Positions 37,525 to 49,234 of a stretch of DNA of 64,000 bases are shown here, in pieces. The DNA comes from Ralstonia pickettii. Its GTDB lineage: Bacteria; Pseudomonadota; Gammaproteobacteria; Burkholderiales; Burkholderiaceae. The DNA is taken from NCBI RefSeq assembly GCF_030582395.1, contig NZ_CP104381.1, positions 2,480,001-2,544,000 on the forward strand. The letters are read 5' to 3'. The first letter of the stretch is position 1. Every line of letters starts with the position of its first letter. The notes under the pieces were generated by a model, which was not told where the DNA came from, searched no databases, and worked only from the letters and a program-made list of their open reading frames with translations. A program made the translations under genes and the position numbers.

Positions 37525-38175
37525 ATGTTTTCCGCTCTTGTTGATCTCCGTTGCGCATTGCAGGCTGCAATCCGTGTCCGCGCATCCTGGATTGCACGCG
37601 CGTGGCGCGACGGCATCCTTGGCGCATTGCTCTGCGCCGCGTGTGTGAGCCCGGCATGGTCCACGGTGAACGTCGAGGGGGTGCCCTTCGACGACGCCGC
37701 GCGCGTGGCCGGCCGCGAACTGCTGCTCAACGGCACGGGCCTGCGTTCGGTGTTCGTTATCAAGGGCTATGTCGCGGGTCTGTATCTGCCCGAGCGCGCA
37801 AAGAACGCGGCCGTCGTCCTCGGCATGAAAGGCCCGAAGCGGTTGCAGATTCATCCGTTGCGCAATGTGGGCGCCGACACGTTCATCCACGCATTGAACG
37901 ACGGCATCCATCGCAACCAGACCGAAATTCAAATGCAGAAGCTCGCCGACCGGCTCACGCAGCTGGAAGACGCGATGCGCCAGATCGGCTCCACCAAGCG
38001 CGGCGACACCATCAACTTCGACTACGCCCCCGATGCTGGCACCACCATCAGCATCAATGGCGTGGCGCGCACCAAGGCCATCCCCGGCGAAGATTTCTAC
38101 CAGGCCGTGCTCAGCATCTTCATCGGCAACAGCCCGGTGGACCGCGAGCTGAAAAACGGGTTGCTCGGAAGCTGA
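37525..38175 (+). CDS. exported chalcone-isomerase-fold protein
   Basis: About 216 aa with a hydrophobic N-terminal segment (DGILGALLCAACVSPAWS) acting as signal or anchor. The body has the chalcone-isomerase-like pattern: GVPFDDAARVAGRELLLNGTGLRSVFVIKGYVAGLYLP, then GPKRLQIHPLRNVGADTF and the late GEDFYQAVLSIFIGNSPVDRELKNGLLG. Bacterial members are not flavonoid enzymes; their ligand is unknown, perhaps fatty acids. The ATG at 37525 has no clear ribosome site, and starts further upstream are worse. Confidence 0.75.
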   Translation: MFSALVDLRCALQAAIRVRASWIARAWRDGILGALLCAACVSPAWSTVNVEGVPFDDAARVAGRELLLNGTGLRSVFVIKGYVAGLYLPERAKNAAVVLGMKGPKRLQIHPLRNVGADTFIHALNDGIHRNQTEIQMQKLADRLTQLEDAMRQIGSTKRGDTINFDYAPDAGTTISINGVARTKAIPGEDFYQAVLSIFIGNSPVDRELKNGLLGS

Positions 38176-38297
38176 CAGCCTGACGATCGGCTTTTCAGGG
38201 TTTCCCCGGTCGCCGCGTGGTTGGCGTTTGCAGTTGTGCTATTCAGCAGATTCCTACAAGAACGCAGAACGCGCACCAAGCCACAAGGAGGATGACG

Positions 38298-39275
38298 ATG
38301 CCCAAGGGACGACTGATCGCCAACCTGATCGGCGCCGCAGGCATGGCGTTGTGCGGTCCAGCAGTGGCCGACAACTATCCCGCCAAGCCGCTCAAGCTGA
38401 TCATTCCATTTCCGCCGGGCGGCACGACCGACATCGTCGGGCGCAGCGTGGCCGATCAGCTATCGAAGGTGCTGGGCCAGGCCGTGGTCGTGGAAAACAA
38501 GGGCGGCGGCGGCGGGTCGATCGGCGCCGATGCCATCGCCAAGGCCGCGCCGGATGGCTACACGATTGGCATCGCCACCGTCTCCACGCATGCGGTCAAC
38601 CCGGCGTGCAACCCGAAGCTTTCGTACGACCCGCTGAAGGATTTCAAGCCGATCACCAATCTGGCCACGGTGGCCAACGTGATTGCGGTCAACCCGACCT
38701 TTCCGGCTAAGAACTACAAGGAATTTGTCGCGGCGCTGACGGCCAACCCCGGCAAATATTCGTTCGCGACATCCGGCACCTGTGGCATCGGCCACATGCT
38801 GGGTGAAGCGTTCAAGGTGCTAACCAAAACGCAGATGGTCCATGTGCCGTATCGCGGTGCGGGCCCGGCGCTGAACGACGTGCTGGCCAACCAGGTGCCG
38901 ATCATGGTCGACAACCTGCCCTCGTCCATGCAGTTCATCAAGAGCGGCAAGCTGCGGCCGATCGTGGTGGCGTGGAACAAGCGCATCGATAGCCTGCCCG
39001 ACGTGCCGACCTTTGCCGAAGTCGGCCTGAAAGATGCAAACGACCCTGCATGGTACGGACTCGTCGCGCCGGCCGGCACGCCGGACGAGGTCATTCGCAA
39101 GCTCAACGAAGCTTCGGTCAAGGCGCTGAAAGAACCGGGCCTGGTCGATCGATTTCGCGGCGCCGGTGCCGAGCCTGTGGGCAACACGCCGCAGCAATAC
39201 ACGGCCGAAATTAAGCGCGAATTCGAAAAGATGCGCACCCTCGTCAAGCAGCAGAACATCAAGCTGGAGCAGTAA
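38298..39275 (+). CDS. Bug-family tripartite tricarboxylate transporter substrate-binding protein
   Basis: 325-aa periplasmic receptor of the TctC/Bug family, which is hugely expanded in Burkholderiales. The signal peptide ends AVADN. Family blocks are YPAKPLKLIIPFPPGGTTDIVGR, VVVENKGGGGGSIG, MVHVPYRGAGPALNDVLANQVP, and SLPDVPTFAEVGLKD. It binds small carboxylates; the ligand is unknown. The ATG at 38298 is preceded by AGGAGG at 6 bp. No TctA/TctB membrane genes are adjacent, so it is an orphan receptor. Confidence 0.9.
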   Translation: MPKGRLIANLIGAAGMALCGPAVADNYPAKPLKLIIPFPPGGTTDIVGRSVADQLSKVLGQAVVVENKGGGGGSIGADAIAKAAPDGYTIGIATVSTHAVNPACNPKLSYDPLKDFKPITNLATVANVIAVNPTFPAKNYKEFVAALTANPGKYSFATSGTCGIGHMLGEAFKVLTKTQMVHVPYRGAGPALNDVLANQVPIMVDNLPSSMQFIKSGKLRPIVVAWNKRIDSLPDVPTFAEVGLKDANDPAWYGLVAPAGTPDEVIRKLNEASVKALKEPGLVDRFRGAGAEPVGNTPQQYTAEIKREFEKMRTLVKQQNIKLEQ

Positions 39276-39335
39276 CGCTGCCCGCCGGGGGCCTGTGCTA
39301 GATTCGCGGGATTGTTTTCAGCGCCGGCCTCCGTC

Positions 39336-39812
39336 ATGCGATCCCCTTTCGACGCCGTTCTCGAAGCGCCCTTCGGCAAGCTGGGCGTGCGCGTGGCCAA
39401 CGTTGCGCTGCGCGAACTCGCTTATCTGCCCGAAAGTACGCCGACTGTCGATTCATCCGACGCGTTGATCGCCAGGCTGGCTCGCCAGCTCGACGCGTAC
39501 TACAGCGACGCGCGCGCGACATTCGACATCCCGCTCGCACCCGCCGGCACAGATTTCCAGCTCCGCGTGTGGCAGGCCATCAGCGCCATCCCGTGCGGCA
39601 GTGTCATCACTTACGGCACCATCGCGCAACAGATCGGCAGCGTGCCCCGAGCGGTCGGGCAGGCATGCGGCGACAACTGGTTCCCCATCCTCATCCCCTG
39701 CCACCGCGTGGTGAGCGCGTCCGGTATCGGCGGGTTTTCGCACCACACCGATGGCTACCTGCTGAACATCAAGCACTGGCTGCTGCGCCACGAAGGCGTG
39801 ATGCTGATATGA
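39336..39812 (+). CDS. ogt: methylated-DNA--protein-cysteine methyltransferase
   Basis: 158-aa suicide enzyme that removes alkyl groups from O6-methylguanine in DNA. The acceptor is Cys122 in PCHRV, with the helix-turn-helix segment PCGSVITYGTIAQQIGSVPRAVGQA. It is the short Ogt form without an Ada regulatory domain. Its TGA overlaps the xerD ATG (ATGA, 39809-39812), so the two are translationally coupled. Confidence 0.93.
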   Translation: MRSPFDAVLEAPFGKLGVRVANVALRELAYLPESTPTVDSSDALIARLARQLDAYYSDARATFDIPLAPAGTDFQLRVWQAISAIPCGSVITYGTIAQQIGSVPRAVGQACGDNWFPILIPCHRVVSASGIGGFSHHTDGYLLNIKHWLLRHEGVMLI

Positions 39813-40744
39813 GAAAGGCCGCACGGAAAGACGCCGAAGCGCCGTCCCTGTCGCCGCAGAGCGCAGACGCCATCCAGCGCTTCTGCGACGCACTGTGGCT
39901 GGAGGACGGCCTCGCCCGCAATACGCTGGATGCGTACCGGCGCGACTTGACGCTCTACGCGCACTGGCTGGCCGAGCGCGGCAAGTCCATCGCCGAAACC
40001 GAAGACGGCGACCTGGCCGATTACTTCGCCGCACGCCATGCCGAGAGCCGTGCATCGTCGGCCAACCGGCGCCGCACCGTCTTCAAGCGCTTCTTCCAGT
40101 GGGCGCTGCGCGAGCACGTGGTGAGCACCGATCCGTCGCGCCTGCTGCCGACGGCCAAGCAGCCGCCCCGCTTTCCGAAGACGCTGTCCGAAACCCAAGT
40201 CGAGGCGCTCATCAACGCGCCGGATGTCGACACGCCGCTCGGCCTGCGCGACCGCGCGATGATCGAGCTGATGTATGCGAGCGGGCTGCGCGTGTCGGAA
40301 ATCGTCGCGCTGAAAACGGTGGAAGTCGGCCTGAACGAAGGCGTGGTGCGTGTGGTCGGCGGCAAGGGCGGCAAGGACCGCCTGGTGCCGTTCGGCGCCG
40401 AAGCGGGCGACTGGCTGCGGCGCTATTTACGCGATGGCCGCACGGCGCTGCTGGGCGAACGTACGGCTGACGCGCTGTTCGTGACCGCGCGCGGCGAAGG
40501 CATGACGCGCCAGGCGTTCTGGTACCTCATCAAACGCTATGCGCTGCTCGCCGATATCCACGCCCCGTTGTCTCCGCATACGTTGCGGCACGCGTTTGCC
40601 ACGCACCTGCTAAACCACGGCGCAGACTTGCGCGTCGTGCAGATGCTGCTCGGCCACGCGGATATTTCCACCACGCAGATCTACACTCACGTCGCGCGCG
40701 AGCGGCTGCGCACACTCCATGCGCAGCACCATCCACGCGGATAG
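39809..40744 (+). CDS. xerD: site-specific tyrosine recombinase XerD
   Basis: 311-aa recombinase that with XerC resolves chromosome dimers at dif. An N-terminal SAM-like core-binding domain (FCDALWLEDGLARNTLDAYRRDL) is followed by the catalytic set: Arg in ASGLRVSEI, Lys in GGKGGKDRLVP, HTLRHAFATHLL, LLGHADISTTQ and the nucleophile Tyr in QIYTHV. The length and the dimer-resolution-type motifs favour XerD over phage integrases. It is coupled to ogt. Confidence 0.93.
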   Translation: MRKAARKDAEAPSLSPQSADAIQRFCDALWLEDGLARNTLDAYRRDLTLYAHWLAERGKSIAETEDGDLADYFAARHAESRASSANRRRTVFKRFFQWALREHVVSTDPSRLLPTAKQPPRFPKTLSETQVEALINAPDVDTPLGLRDRAMIELMYASGLRVSEIVALKTVEVGLNEGVVRVVGGKGGKDRLVPFGAEAGDWLRRYLRDGRTALLGERTADALFVTARGEGMTRQAFWYLIKRYALLADIHAPLSPHTLRHAFATHLLNHGADLRVVQMLLGHADISTTQIYTHVARERLRTLHAQHHPRG

Positions 40745-40766
40745 CGACCGTTCTTCACTGCCCCGT

Positions 40767-41258
40767 ATGAGCAAGTCAAAGCACGTTTCCGAGACGCCCG
40801 CCACCCAGTATCTCAAGGCGCATGGCGTGGTGTTTGCCGAACACACCTACGACTATGTCGACAAGGGCGGCACAACAGAGTCGTCGCGTCAGTTGGGCGT
40901 GGACGAGCACCACGTCATCAAGACGCTGGTGATGGAAGATGAGCACGCCAAGCCGCTGATCGTGCTGATGCACGGCGATTGTTCGGTCTCGACCAAGAAC
41001 CTCGCACGCCAGACCGGCCGCAAGTCCGTACAGCCCTGCAAGCCCGAAGTGGCGCAGCGGCACAGCGGCTATCTCGTCGGCGGCACGTCCCCGTTTGGGG
41101 TGCGCAAGGCGATGCCGGTGTATGTGGAGGCGAGCGTGCTGGAGCTTGAGCGCATCTACATCAACGGCGGCAGGCGGGGCTTTCTCGTGAGCCTCGCGCC
41201 GAGCGTGCTGACGACCGTGCTGAACGCGCAGCCCGTCAACTGTGCAAACCCCGATTGA
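40767..41258 (+). CDS. ybaK: Cys-tRNA(Pro) deacylase, YbaK/EbsC family
   Basis: 163 aa. The YbaK/ProX fold is recognised from VIKTLVMEDEHAKPLIVLMHGD, the SGYLVGGTSPFGVRKAMPVY block and the INGGRRGFLVSL end. It hydrolyses mischarged Cys-tRNA(Pro) in trans. It is 23 bp after xerD on the same strand and could be co-transcribed. Confidence 0.88.
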   Translation: MSKSKHVSETPATQYLKAHGVVFAEHTYDYVDKGGTTESSRQLGVDEHHVIKTLVMEDEHAKPLIVLMHGDCSVSTKNLARQTGRKSVQPCKPEVAQRHSGYLVGGTSPFGVRKAMPVYVEASVLELERIYINGGRRGFLVSLAPSVLTTVLNAQPVNCANPD

Positions 41259-41328
41259 AACGAGCACGGCGGCTGGGGCAACCTATGCGGCACGCTACAA
41301 TCCCGCAGCCTGATTTCATCGATTTCCT

Positions 41329-41952
41329 ATGTCTCCAGTCGTCGCAACCGTCATTTTTGCCCTGGCCGCCTACCTGATCGGCTCGATCTCGTTCGCCGTG
41401 GTGGTCAGCCGCGCGATGGGTCTGGCAGACCCGCGTACCTACGGCTCGGGCAACCCCGGCGCCACCAACGTGCTGCGCTCGGGCAATAAGAAGGCGGCCA
41501 TTCTCACGCTGCTCGGCGACGCAGCCAAGGGCTGGCTGGCGGTGTGGCTGGCACAATGGCTGGCGCCGCGCTTTGGCGTGGACGAGACCGGCATTGCGCT
41601 GGTAGTGATCGCCGTGTTCCTGGGCCACCTGTTTCCGGTGTTCCACCGCTTTGAGGGCGGCAAGGGTGTGGCCACGGCAGCGGGCATCCTGCTGGCGTTG
41701 AACGTGTGGCTGGGGCTGGCCACGCTGGCAACGTGGCTCATCATCGCGGTGTTCTTCCGTTATTCGTCGCTGGCGGCGCTGGTGTCGGCGGTGTTCGCGC
41801 CGTTCTTCTATGTGTTGATGAACGGCTTCGACTGGATTGCCGGCGCGGTTGCGCTGATGGCAGTGCTCCTCATCGCGCGCCACCGCGCCAATATCGCCAA
41901 GCTGCTCGCCGGCAAGGAAAGCCGCATCGGCGAGAAAAAGAAAACAGCTTAA
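41329..41952 (+). CDS. plsY: acyl-phosphate glycerol-3-phosphate acyltransferase
   Basis: 207-aa inner-membrane enzyme that adds the first acyl chain to glycerol-3-phosphate using acyl phosphate. Three conserved motifs are visible: [39 protein letters not shown], and the final helices. A TACAAT box lies at 41296-41301. The gene overlaps the convergent AraC-type gene by 4 bp. Confidence 0.94.
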   Translation: MSPVVATVIFALAAYLIGSISFAVVVSRAMGLADPRTYGSGNPGATNVLRSGNKKAAILTLLGDAAKGWLAVWLAQWLAPRFGVDETGIALVVIAVFLGHLFPVFHRFEGGKGVATAAGILLALNVWLGLATLATWLIIAVFFRYSSLAALVSAVFAPFFYVLMNGFDWIAGAVALMAVLLIARHRANIAKLLAGKESRIGEKKKTA

Positions 41953-42965
41953 TTTCGCAGCTCGGCGCGCACCGAATGCGCGCGCCGATGTGCTCCCGGC
42001 GGCCGCCCCGTATGCCGCCGGATCAGTCGCCGAAAGGCGGACATGTCCTGATAGCCGCACTGCTCGGCAATCGTCGTCAGGCTCAGCGTGCTGACTTCCA
42101 GCAAGTGACACGCGCGCTCCACACGCAGCCGGTGCAGCAATTGCAGCGGCGACATCCCCACGGTTTTCGTGAAATGACGCAGCAGCGTCCGCTCGCTGGT
42201 CGAGGCGGCTGCGGCGAGTTTTCCGAGATGAAACGGTTCGTGCAGATGCTGCTGCAGGTATCGCCGCGCGCGCAGCACGACGCTGTCGCGAATGGCCGGT
42301 TTGCTGCGCAGCCATATGCCGATGGCCTCGCCGCGCGACGGGTGATCGAGCGCCGTATTGCCCAGTGTGCGCGCGAGCCGCGCATCCGCCAATCGCGCAA
42401 CCACGCGGTGCATGAGCGCCACGCCATGTTCCATCGCCCGCGCGGTGATGACGTTGCCGCTGCTGACAATGGCCTGTGCCGGCACGACCTTCAGACTGGG
42501 AAAATTGCCCTGCACCCACCCGGCAATCAGCCACGTGACGGTCAGGCGCTGGCCGGGCGGCAGTACGTCAGCCAACATCGCCACACCAGTGAACGGCGAC
42601 GCCACCAGCCGGCCCGCGTCGAGATATCGGCGGACTGTGGCGCGCTCCGCTTCCAGCAAGGCCAGGCGCTGCTCCAGGGTGCCGATGTGGTCGAAATGCA
42701 GCGGGGGGACAATCAACGCGTCACCCAACTGCGCGTCGTCTTGCGGTAGGGCCTCACAACGGCAAGCGAGCGTCTCTGCGGCCGCCTGCCAACGCGCAGG
42801 GTCCCGAGCGACAAGTCGCCAGCCGAACACCGGCGTCTTGGCGGCATTGGCCCGCTTGCCGGCCTGCATCGAAGCCAGCGCATTGGCCACGCCAAGCGTG
42901 TCGGCAGCGGTGGCCAACGTGGAAAAGGCGGCATCGGGAAAGGTCAGCAGGTCAATTTTCGGCAT
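41949..42965 (-). CDS. GlxA-type AraC-family regulator (DJ-1/PfpI + HTH)
   Basis: 338 aa. The N-terminal two-thirds is a DJ-1/PfpI-like domain (begins [29 protein letters not shown]), and the C-terminal 100 residues are an AraC double helix-turn-helix ([31 protein letters not shown], then [22 protein letters not shown]). Relatives sense amino acids or carnitine. It is divergent from the AHL acylase gene with 160 bp between, so it is a candidate regulator of that gene. Confidence 0.88.
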   Translation of the reverse strand: MPKIDLLTFPDAAFSTLATAADTLGVANALASMQAGKRANAAKTPVFGWRLVARDPARWQAAAETLACRCEALPQDDAQLGDALIVPPLHFDHIGTLEQRLALLEAERATVRRYLDAGRLVASPFTGVAMLADVLPPGQRLTVTWLIAGWVQGNFPSLKVVPAQAIVSSGNVITARAMEHGVALMHRVVARLADARLARTLGNTALDHPSRGEAIGIWLRSKPAIRDSVVLRARRYLQQHLHEPFHLGKLAAAASTSERTLLRHFTKTVGMSPLQLLHRLRVERACHLLEVSTLSLTTIAEQCGYQDMSAFRRLIRRHTGRPPGAHRRAHSVRAELRN

Positions 42966-43125
42966 GCCCGAGTATAGGCGTGCGCGGTAATCTGCGTGGC
43001 GGTATTGGCCCCAATTCTGGCGGGAATACCTCTTTCGAATCAGCCCCGCCCGATTGACGATGCGACGGTGGCTGCGCGCAGACGCACCCGCCCATAACAA
43101 CACCGACATCAGGAGACAACGCACG

Positions 43126-45513
43126 ATGCAGCGATTCATGCAGGGATTCGCACTGCGCAGCGCACTTGCCACGGCCGCACTTGCGGCGCTGGCCGGCTGC
43201 GCCAGCACAGACAGCGGCTGGACAACGCCTTCGGACACCGGCCTTTCCGCCGAAATCAGCCGCACCCGCTTCGGCATTCCCCACGTCCGCGCCAACGATT
43301 ACGCCAGCCTTGGCTTCGGCATGGCCTACGCCTATGCGCAGGACAACATCTGCCTGCTGGCCGACCAGGTCGTCACTGTCAACGGCGAACGTTCGAAGAC
43401 GTTCGGGCCGGACGGCGCGGTCGTGGTGTCGTTCAAGCCGGTGCCGAACACGCAAGCCGACGCCTTCTTCAAGGGGGCATTCGACGAAGCTGGCTTGCGC
43501 GCCGGCTATGCACAGATGTCACCTGAAGCGCGCGAGCTGCTGCGCGGCTATATCGCGGGCTACAACCGCTATCTGAAAGACACGCCGGCCGCAAGCCGCC
43601 CGGCCGCCTGCCGCAATGCCGACTGGGTGCGCCCGCTTACGGTGGCCGACATGATGTTGATGGGCGAAGAAAAGGCCATCCAGGCAAGCGCGGGCGCCAT
43701 GCTGCAAAGCATCGTCGCCGCGCAGCCGCCGGGCGGTGCGCCCGCCTCTGCGGTCGTTCCGCCGCATGCCGTCGACACCGCCGCGCTTGACCGCGAGCTG
43801 CAACTGCGCGACATGCCGATCGGCTCCAATGGCTGGGCCTTCGGCAAGGCCGCCACGGGCAACGGTCGCGGTGTGCTGCTCGGCAACCCGCACTTCCCGT
43901 GGACGACCACCAACCGCTTCTACCAGGTCCACCTGACCGTGCCCGGCAAGCTGGACGTGATGGGCGCGTCGATTGCCGCCTTCCCCGTCGTCAGCATCGG
44001 CTTCAACAAAGACGTGGCGTGGACGCACACCGTTTCCACGGGCCGCCGCTTCACGCTGTTCGAGCTGAAGCTGGCCGAGAACGACCCGACCACCTACCTG
44101 ATCGACGGCAAGCCGCACAAGATGACCACGCGCACCGTGGCCTTTGACGTGAAGCTGCCGGACGGCCGCCTCGAGCGCCGCACCCACACCTTCTACAACA
44201 CGGTGTATGGCCCCGTGCTGTCGATGCCCGCCGGTGGCATGCCGTGGACGTCGCAGAAGGCCTACACGCTTCGCGACGCCAATCGCAACAACACGCGCTC
44301 CATCGATACGTGGCTGCATATCGCGCAAGCCACGGACGTGGTGGGCATCCGGCAGGCCATCGGCAACCTCGGCATTCCGTGGGTGAACACGATTGCCACC
44401 GACCGCAACGGCCGTGCGCTGTTTGCCGATGTGTCGACCACGCCGGATGTATCGGCTGAAGCCCTCAAGCGTTGCGCGCCGTCACCGCTGGCGGACAAGC
44501 TCTTCAAGGGGGTGGGCCTCGTGCTGCTCGACGGTTCACGCAGCGCGTGTAACTGGCACGTCGATCCGGCATCGCCCGTGCCAGGCCTCGTGGCGCCAGC
44601 GCGCATGCCGGTGCTCGAGCGCGATGACTACGTCGCCAACAGCAACGACAGCTCGTGGCTGACCAACCCGGCGCAGAGGCTGACCGGCTTCTCGCCGGTG
44701 ATGGGTTCGACCGACGTGCCGCAACGCCTGCGCACCCGCATCGGCATCATCGAAATCGAGCGCCGCCTGAACGGCACCGACGGGCTGCCCGGCAACAAGG
44801 TCGATCTGCCGAACCTGCAAGCGATGATCTTCCGCGACGCAAACCTCGCCGGCCACCTCGTGCGCGACGATCTGCTGGCCGCCTGCAAAGCCACGGCAAA
44901 TCTCGATGCCGATGTCCGCGACGGCTGCGCGGCCCTTGCGCAATGGAACCAGACGGACAACGTCGACGCCCGAGCCGCACACCTGTTCCGCGAGTTCTGG
45001 ATGCGCGCAAAGGACATCCCGAATGTCTACGCGGTCGACTTCAACCCGGCGGATCCTGTCTACACGCCGCGCAGCCTGCGCATGGCCGATCCATCCGTAC
45101 GCACGGCCGTGTTCAAAGCGTTGAAGGATGCCGTGGGCGCCGTCCGCACGGCCGGCTTTGCGCTCGATGCGCCGTTGGGCGCTGTGCAGGCGGCACACGC
45201 GCCCGGCGGGGACATCGCCCTGCACGGCGGGGAGGAGTACGAAGGCGTGCTGAACAAGTTGCAAAGCACGCCGATCGGACCGAAAGGCTTGCAGGTGTAT
45301 TTCGGCACGAGCTACATCCAGACCGTCACGTTCGACGATCAGGGCCCCGTGGCCGATGCGCTTCTGACCTACGGTGAATCGACCGATCCGGCCTCACCGC
45401 ATGCGTTCGACCAGATGCGCGAGTTCTCGGCCAAGCGCTGGAACCGGTTGCCGTTTTCAGAAGCCGCCATCGCCGCCGATCCGGCACTGAAGGTGACCAA
45501 GCTGTCGCAGTGA
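43126..45513 (+). CDS. penicillin-acylase family AHL acylase (AiiD/Aac-like)
   Basis: 795-aa Ntn-hydrolase that is made as a proenzyme and cut into two chains. The autocleavage and nucleophile residue is Ser234 in IGSNGWAFG; the alpha chain precedes it, and the long beta chain carries NPHFPWTTTNRFYQVHL and the TANPAQ-like region near LTNPAQRLTGFSPV. The motif set is that of Ralstonia AiiD and R. solanacearum Aac, which inactivate long-chain acyl-homoserine lactones or aculeacin. The N-terminal leader has a lipobox (LAGC), so it may be a lipoprotein. AGGAG precedes the ATG. Confidence 0.85.
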   Translation: MQRFMQGFALRSALATAALAALAGCASTDSGWTTPSDTGLSAEISRTRFGIPHVRANDYASLGFGMAYAYAQDNICLLADQVVTVNGERSKTFGPDGAVVVSFKPVPNTQADAFFKGAFDEAGLRAGYAQMSPEARELLRGYIAGYNRYLKDTPAASRPAACRNADWVRPLTVADMMLMGEEKAIQASAGAMLQSIVAAQPPGGAPASAVVPPHAVDTAALDRELQLRDMPIGSNGWAFGKAATGNGRGVLLGNPHFPWTTTNRFYQVHLTVPGKLDVMGASIAAFPVVSIGFNKDVAWTHTVSTGRRFTLFELKLAENDPTTYLIDGKPHKMTTRTVAFDVKLPDGRLERRTHTFYNTVYGPVLSMPAGGMPWTSQKAYTLRDANRNNTRSIDTWLHIAQATDVVGIRQAIGNLGIPWVNTIATDRNGRALFADVSTTPDVSAEALKRCAPSPLADKLFKGVGLVLLDGSRSACNWHVDPASPVPGLVAPARMPVLERDDYVANSNDSSWLTNPAQRLTGFSPVMGSTDVPQRLRTRIGIIEIERRLNGTDGLPGNKVDLPNLQAMIFRDANLAGHLVRDDLLAACKATANLDADVRDGCAALAQWNQTDNVDARAAHLFREFWMRAKDIPNVYAVDFNPADPVYTPRSLRMADPSVRTAVFKALKDAVGAVRTAGFALDAPLGAVQAAHAPGGDIALHGGEEYEGVLNKLQSTPIGPKGLQVYFGTSYIQTVTFDDQGPVADALLTYGESTDPASPHAFDQMREFSAKRWNRLPFSEAAIAADPALKVTKLSQ

Positions 45514-45533
45514 GGTTTGGCCGCGGCAAATGC

Positions 45534-45560
45534 AAACGCCCCGCTCGTGCGGGGCGTTTT
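45534..45560. terminator. bidirectional terminator between AHL acylase and yajQ
   Basis: AAACGCCCCGC pairs with GCGGGGCGTTT over a 4-nt loop, with T4 after it. Confidence 0.8.
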
Positions 45561-45579
45561 GCTTGGAAGCGCGACCGGC

Positions 45580-46065
45580 TCAGTCGCGGAAGTTATTGAA
45601 ATCCAGCGGCGTGTCGCTCACGTCCTTGCGCAGCATGGCGATCACGCTTTGCAGGTCATCGCGCTTGGCGCCGGTCACACGCACCGCATCGCCCTGAATG
45701 CTCGCCTGCACCTTGATTTTGCTGTCCTTGATCGTCTTGACGATCTTCTTGGCCAAGTCGCCAGAGACGCCCTTCTTGATCTTGACGACCTGCTTCATCT
45801 TGTCGCCGCCGATCTTCTGCTTGTCCTGGTAATCCAGAAAGCGTACGTCGACGTTGCGCTTGGCGAGCTTGTTCATCAGCACATCGTTGACCTGGCCGAT
45901 CTTGAAATCGTCATCGGCAAACAAGGTCAGTTCCTGCTCCTTGTGCTCGACGCGGGAGTCGGAGCCTTTAAAGTCGAATCGCGTCGAGATCTCTTTGTTG
46001 GCCTGTTCCACGGCGTTCTTCACTTCCACCATGTTGGCTTCGCATACCACGTCAAACGACGGCAT
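45580..46065 (-). CDS. yajQ: YajQ family nucleotide-binding protein
   Basis: 161-aa protein, nearly all family-conserved: [21 protein letters not shown], then [43 protein letters not shown] and the [13 protein letters not shown] end. A Xanthomonas homologue binds cyclic-di-GMP and affects transcription; that role is not shown here. Divergent from murB. Confidence 0.93.
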   Translation of the reverse strand: MPSFDVVCEANMVEVKNAVEQANKEISTRFDFKGSDSRVEHKEQELTLFADDDFKIGQVNDVLMNKLAKRNVDVRFLDYQDKQKIGGDKMKQVVKIKKGVSGDLAKKIVKTIKDSKIKVQASIQGDAVRVTGAKRDDLQSVIAMLRKDVSDTPLDFNNFRD

Positions 46066-46170
46066 CGTGTTCTCCTTGCAGACTTGAATCGGGTTGCTGC
46101 GGCGCCTGTGTGCGGGGGCCGCGTGCGCCATGGCTTCTATAATCTCGGCTTTCCCAGCAGATTTGGCGCC

Positions 46171-47199
46171 ATGGCGTTGCTCGACACGCATTATCCCCTA
46201 GGCCAGCACAACACGTTCCGTTTCGAAGCCACTGCGCGCTACGCCGCCCACGTTCGCACGCCGGACGACATTCCCGCCGCGCTGGCCGACCCGCGCGTGC
46301 AGGGCTTGCCGGTGTTGGTGCTGGGCGGTGGCAGCAATGTCGTGCTCACGCGCGATTTCGAAGGCCTGGTGCTGCTGATCGAGATTCCGGGCATCGCCAC
46401 CGGCCGAAGCATGGTCGATGGCCGCGCAGTCCACACCGTCACCGCAGGCGCGGGCGAATCGTGGCATGGCCTGGTCGCCCACACGGTGGCGCATGGTTTG
46501 CCTGGGCTGGAAAACCTCGCGCTGATTCCGGGCACGGTGGGCGCCGCGCCCATCCAGAACATTGGCGCATACGGCGTCGAGATCAAGGACCGGTTCCATT
46601 CGCTGCGCGCCTACGACCGCCACGCCGGCGAATTCGTCACCCTCACCGCCGCCGATTGCGCCTTCGGCTATCGCGACAGCCTCTTCAAGCGCGCCGGCGC
46701 CGATCGCTACGTCATCACCGAAGTCACCTTCGCCCTGCCGGTCGACTGGCAGCCCGACACGCATTACGCCGAACTCGCGCGCGAGTTGGCCGCGCAGAAC
46801 ATCGCCCGCCCGACGGCGCAGGACATCTTCGATGCGGTGGTCACCATCCGCCGCCGCAAGCTGCCCGATCCGGCTGAAATCGGCAACGCCGGCAGTTTCT
46901 TCAAGAACCCCATCGTCGATGCCGCCACGCGCGATGCCCTCGCCGAGCGTTTCCCGAATCTGGTCGGATATGTGCAACCCGACGGCAGCTACAAGCTCGC
47001 CGCCGGCTGGTTGATCGATCAGTGCGGCTTCAAGGGCCGGCAGAGCGGCGCAGTGGGCGTGTATGAAAAACAGGCGCTGGTGCTGGTGCACCGAGGCGGC
47101 GGCAGCGCGGTCCAGTTGATGACGCTGGCGCGCGAGATCCAGGATGCGGTTCATGCGCGCTTTGGCGTGCGCATCGAGCCTGAACCGGTGGTGGTGTAA
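46171..47199 (+). CDS. murB: UDP-N-acetylenolpyruvoylglucosamine reductase
   Basis: 342-aa FAD enzyme (E. coli type I form) that completes UDP-MurNAc synthesis. FAD-binding blocks are [10 protein letters not shown] and [17 protein letters not shown]; the substrate region includes YRDSLFKR and [10 protein letters not shown] with the catalytic Ser, and the end carries [15 protein letters not shown] perfect TATAAT lies at 46138-46143, about 28 bp before the ATG. yajQ is divergent. Confidence 0.95.
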   Translation: MALLDTHYPLGQHNTFRFEATARYAAHVRTPDDIPAALADPRVQGLPVLVLGGGSNVVLTRDFEGLVLLIEIPGIATGRSMVDGRAVHTVTAGAGESWHGLVAHTVAHGLPGLENLALIPGTVGAAPIQNIGAYGVEIKDRFHSLRAYDRHAGEFVTLTAADCAFGYRDSLFKRAGADRYVITEVTFALPVDWQPDTHYAELARELAAQNIARPTAQDIFDAVVTIRRRKLPDPAEIGNAGSFFKNPIVDAATRDALAERFPNLVGYVQPDGSYKLAAGWLIDQCGFKGRQSGAVGVYEKQALVLVHRGGGSAVQLMTLAREIQDAVHARFGVRIEPEPVVV

Positions 47200-47346
47200 C
47201 CGGGCTGGCGGAGGGCGCGCTGGGCATCTTGCGCCACATCGCACGCCTATGGACCCGAGCAGCACTCGCCTGACGTACCCGCGGTCGGTCCAATGGCCTA
47301 AAATGGCTGGTTTGACCCTACGACCACCCTTTTCGCGTTCCATTTC

Positions 47347-49150
<1,804 letters not shown>

Positions 49151-49169
49151 CCGCCTGCCGCTTCAAGGC

Positions 49170-49207
49170 AAAAAGGCCGCTCCGACATCAATCGGAGCGG
49201 CCTTTTT
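49170..49207. terminator. bidirectional terminator between argG and argF
   Basis: AAAAAGGCCGCTCCGA pairs with TCGGAGCGGCCTTTTT over a 6-nt loop. Confidence 0.9.
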
Positions 49208-49234
49208 CATGGCTGCAGATCTAGGCTGCCAGCC

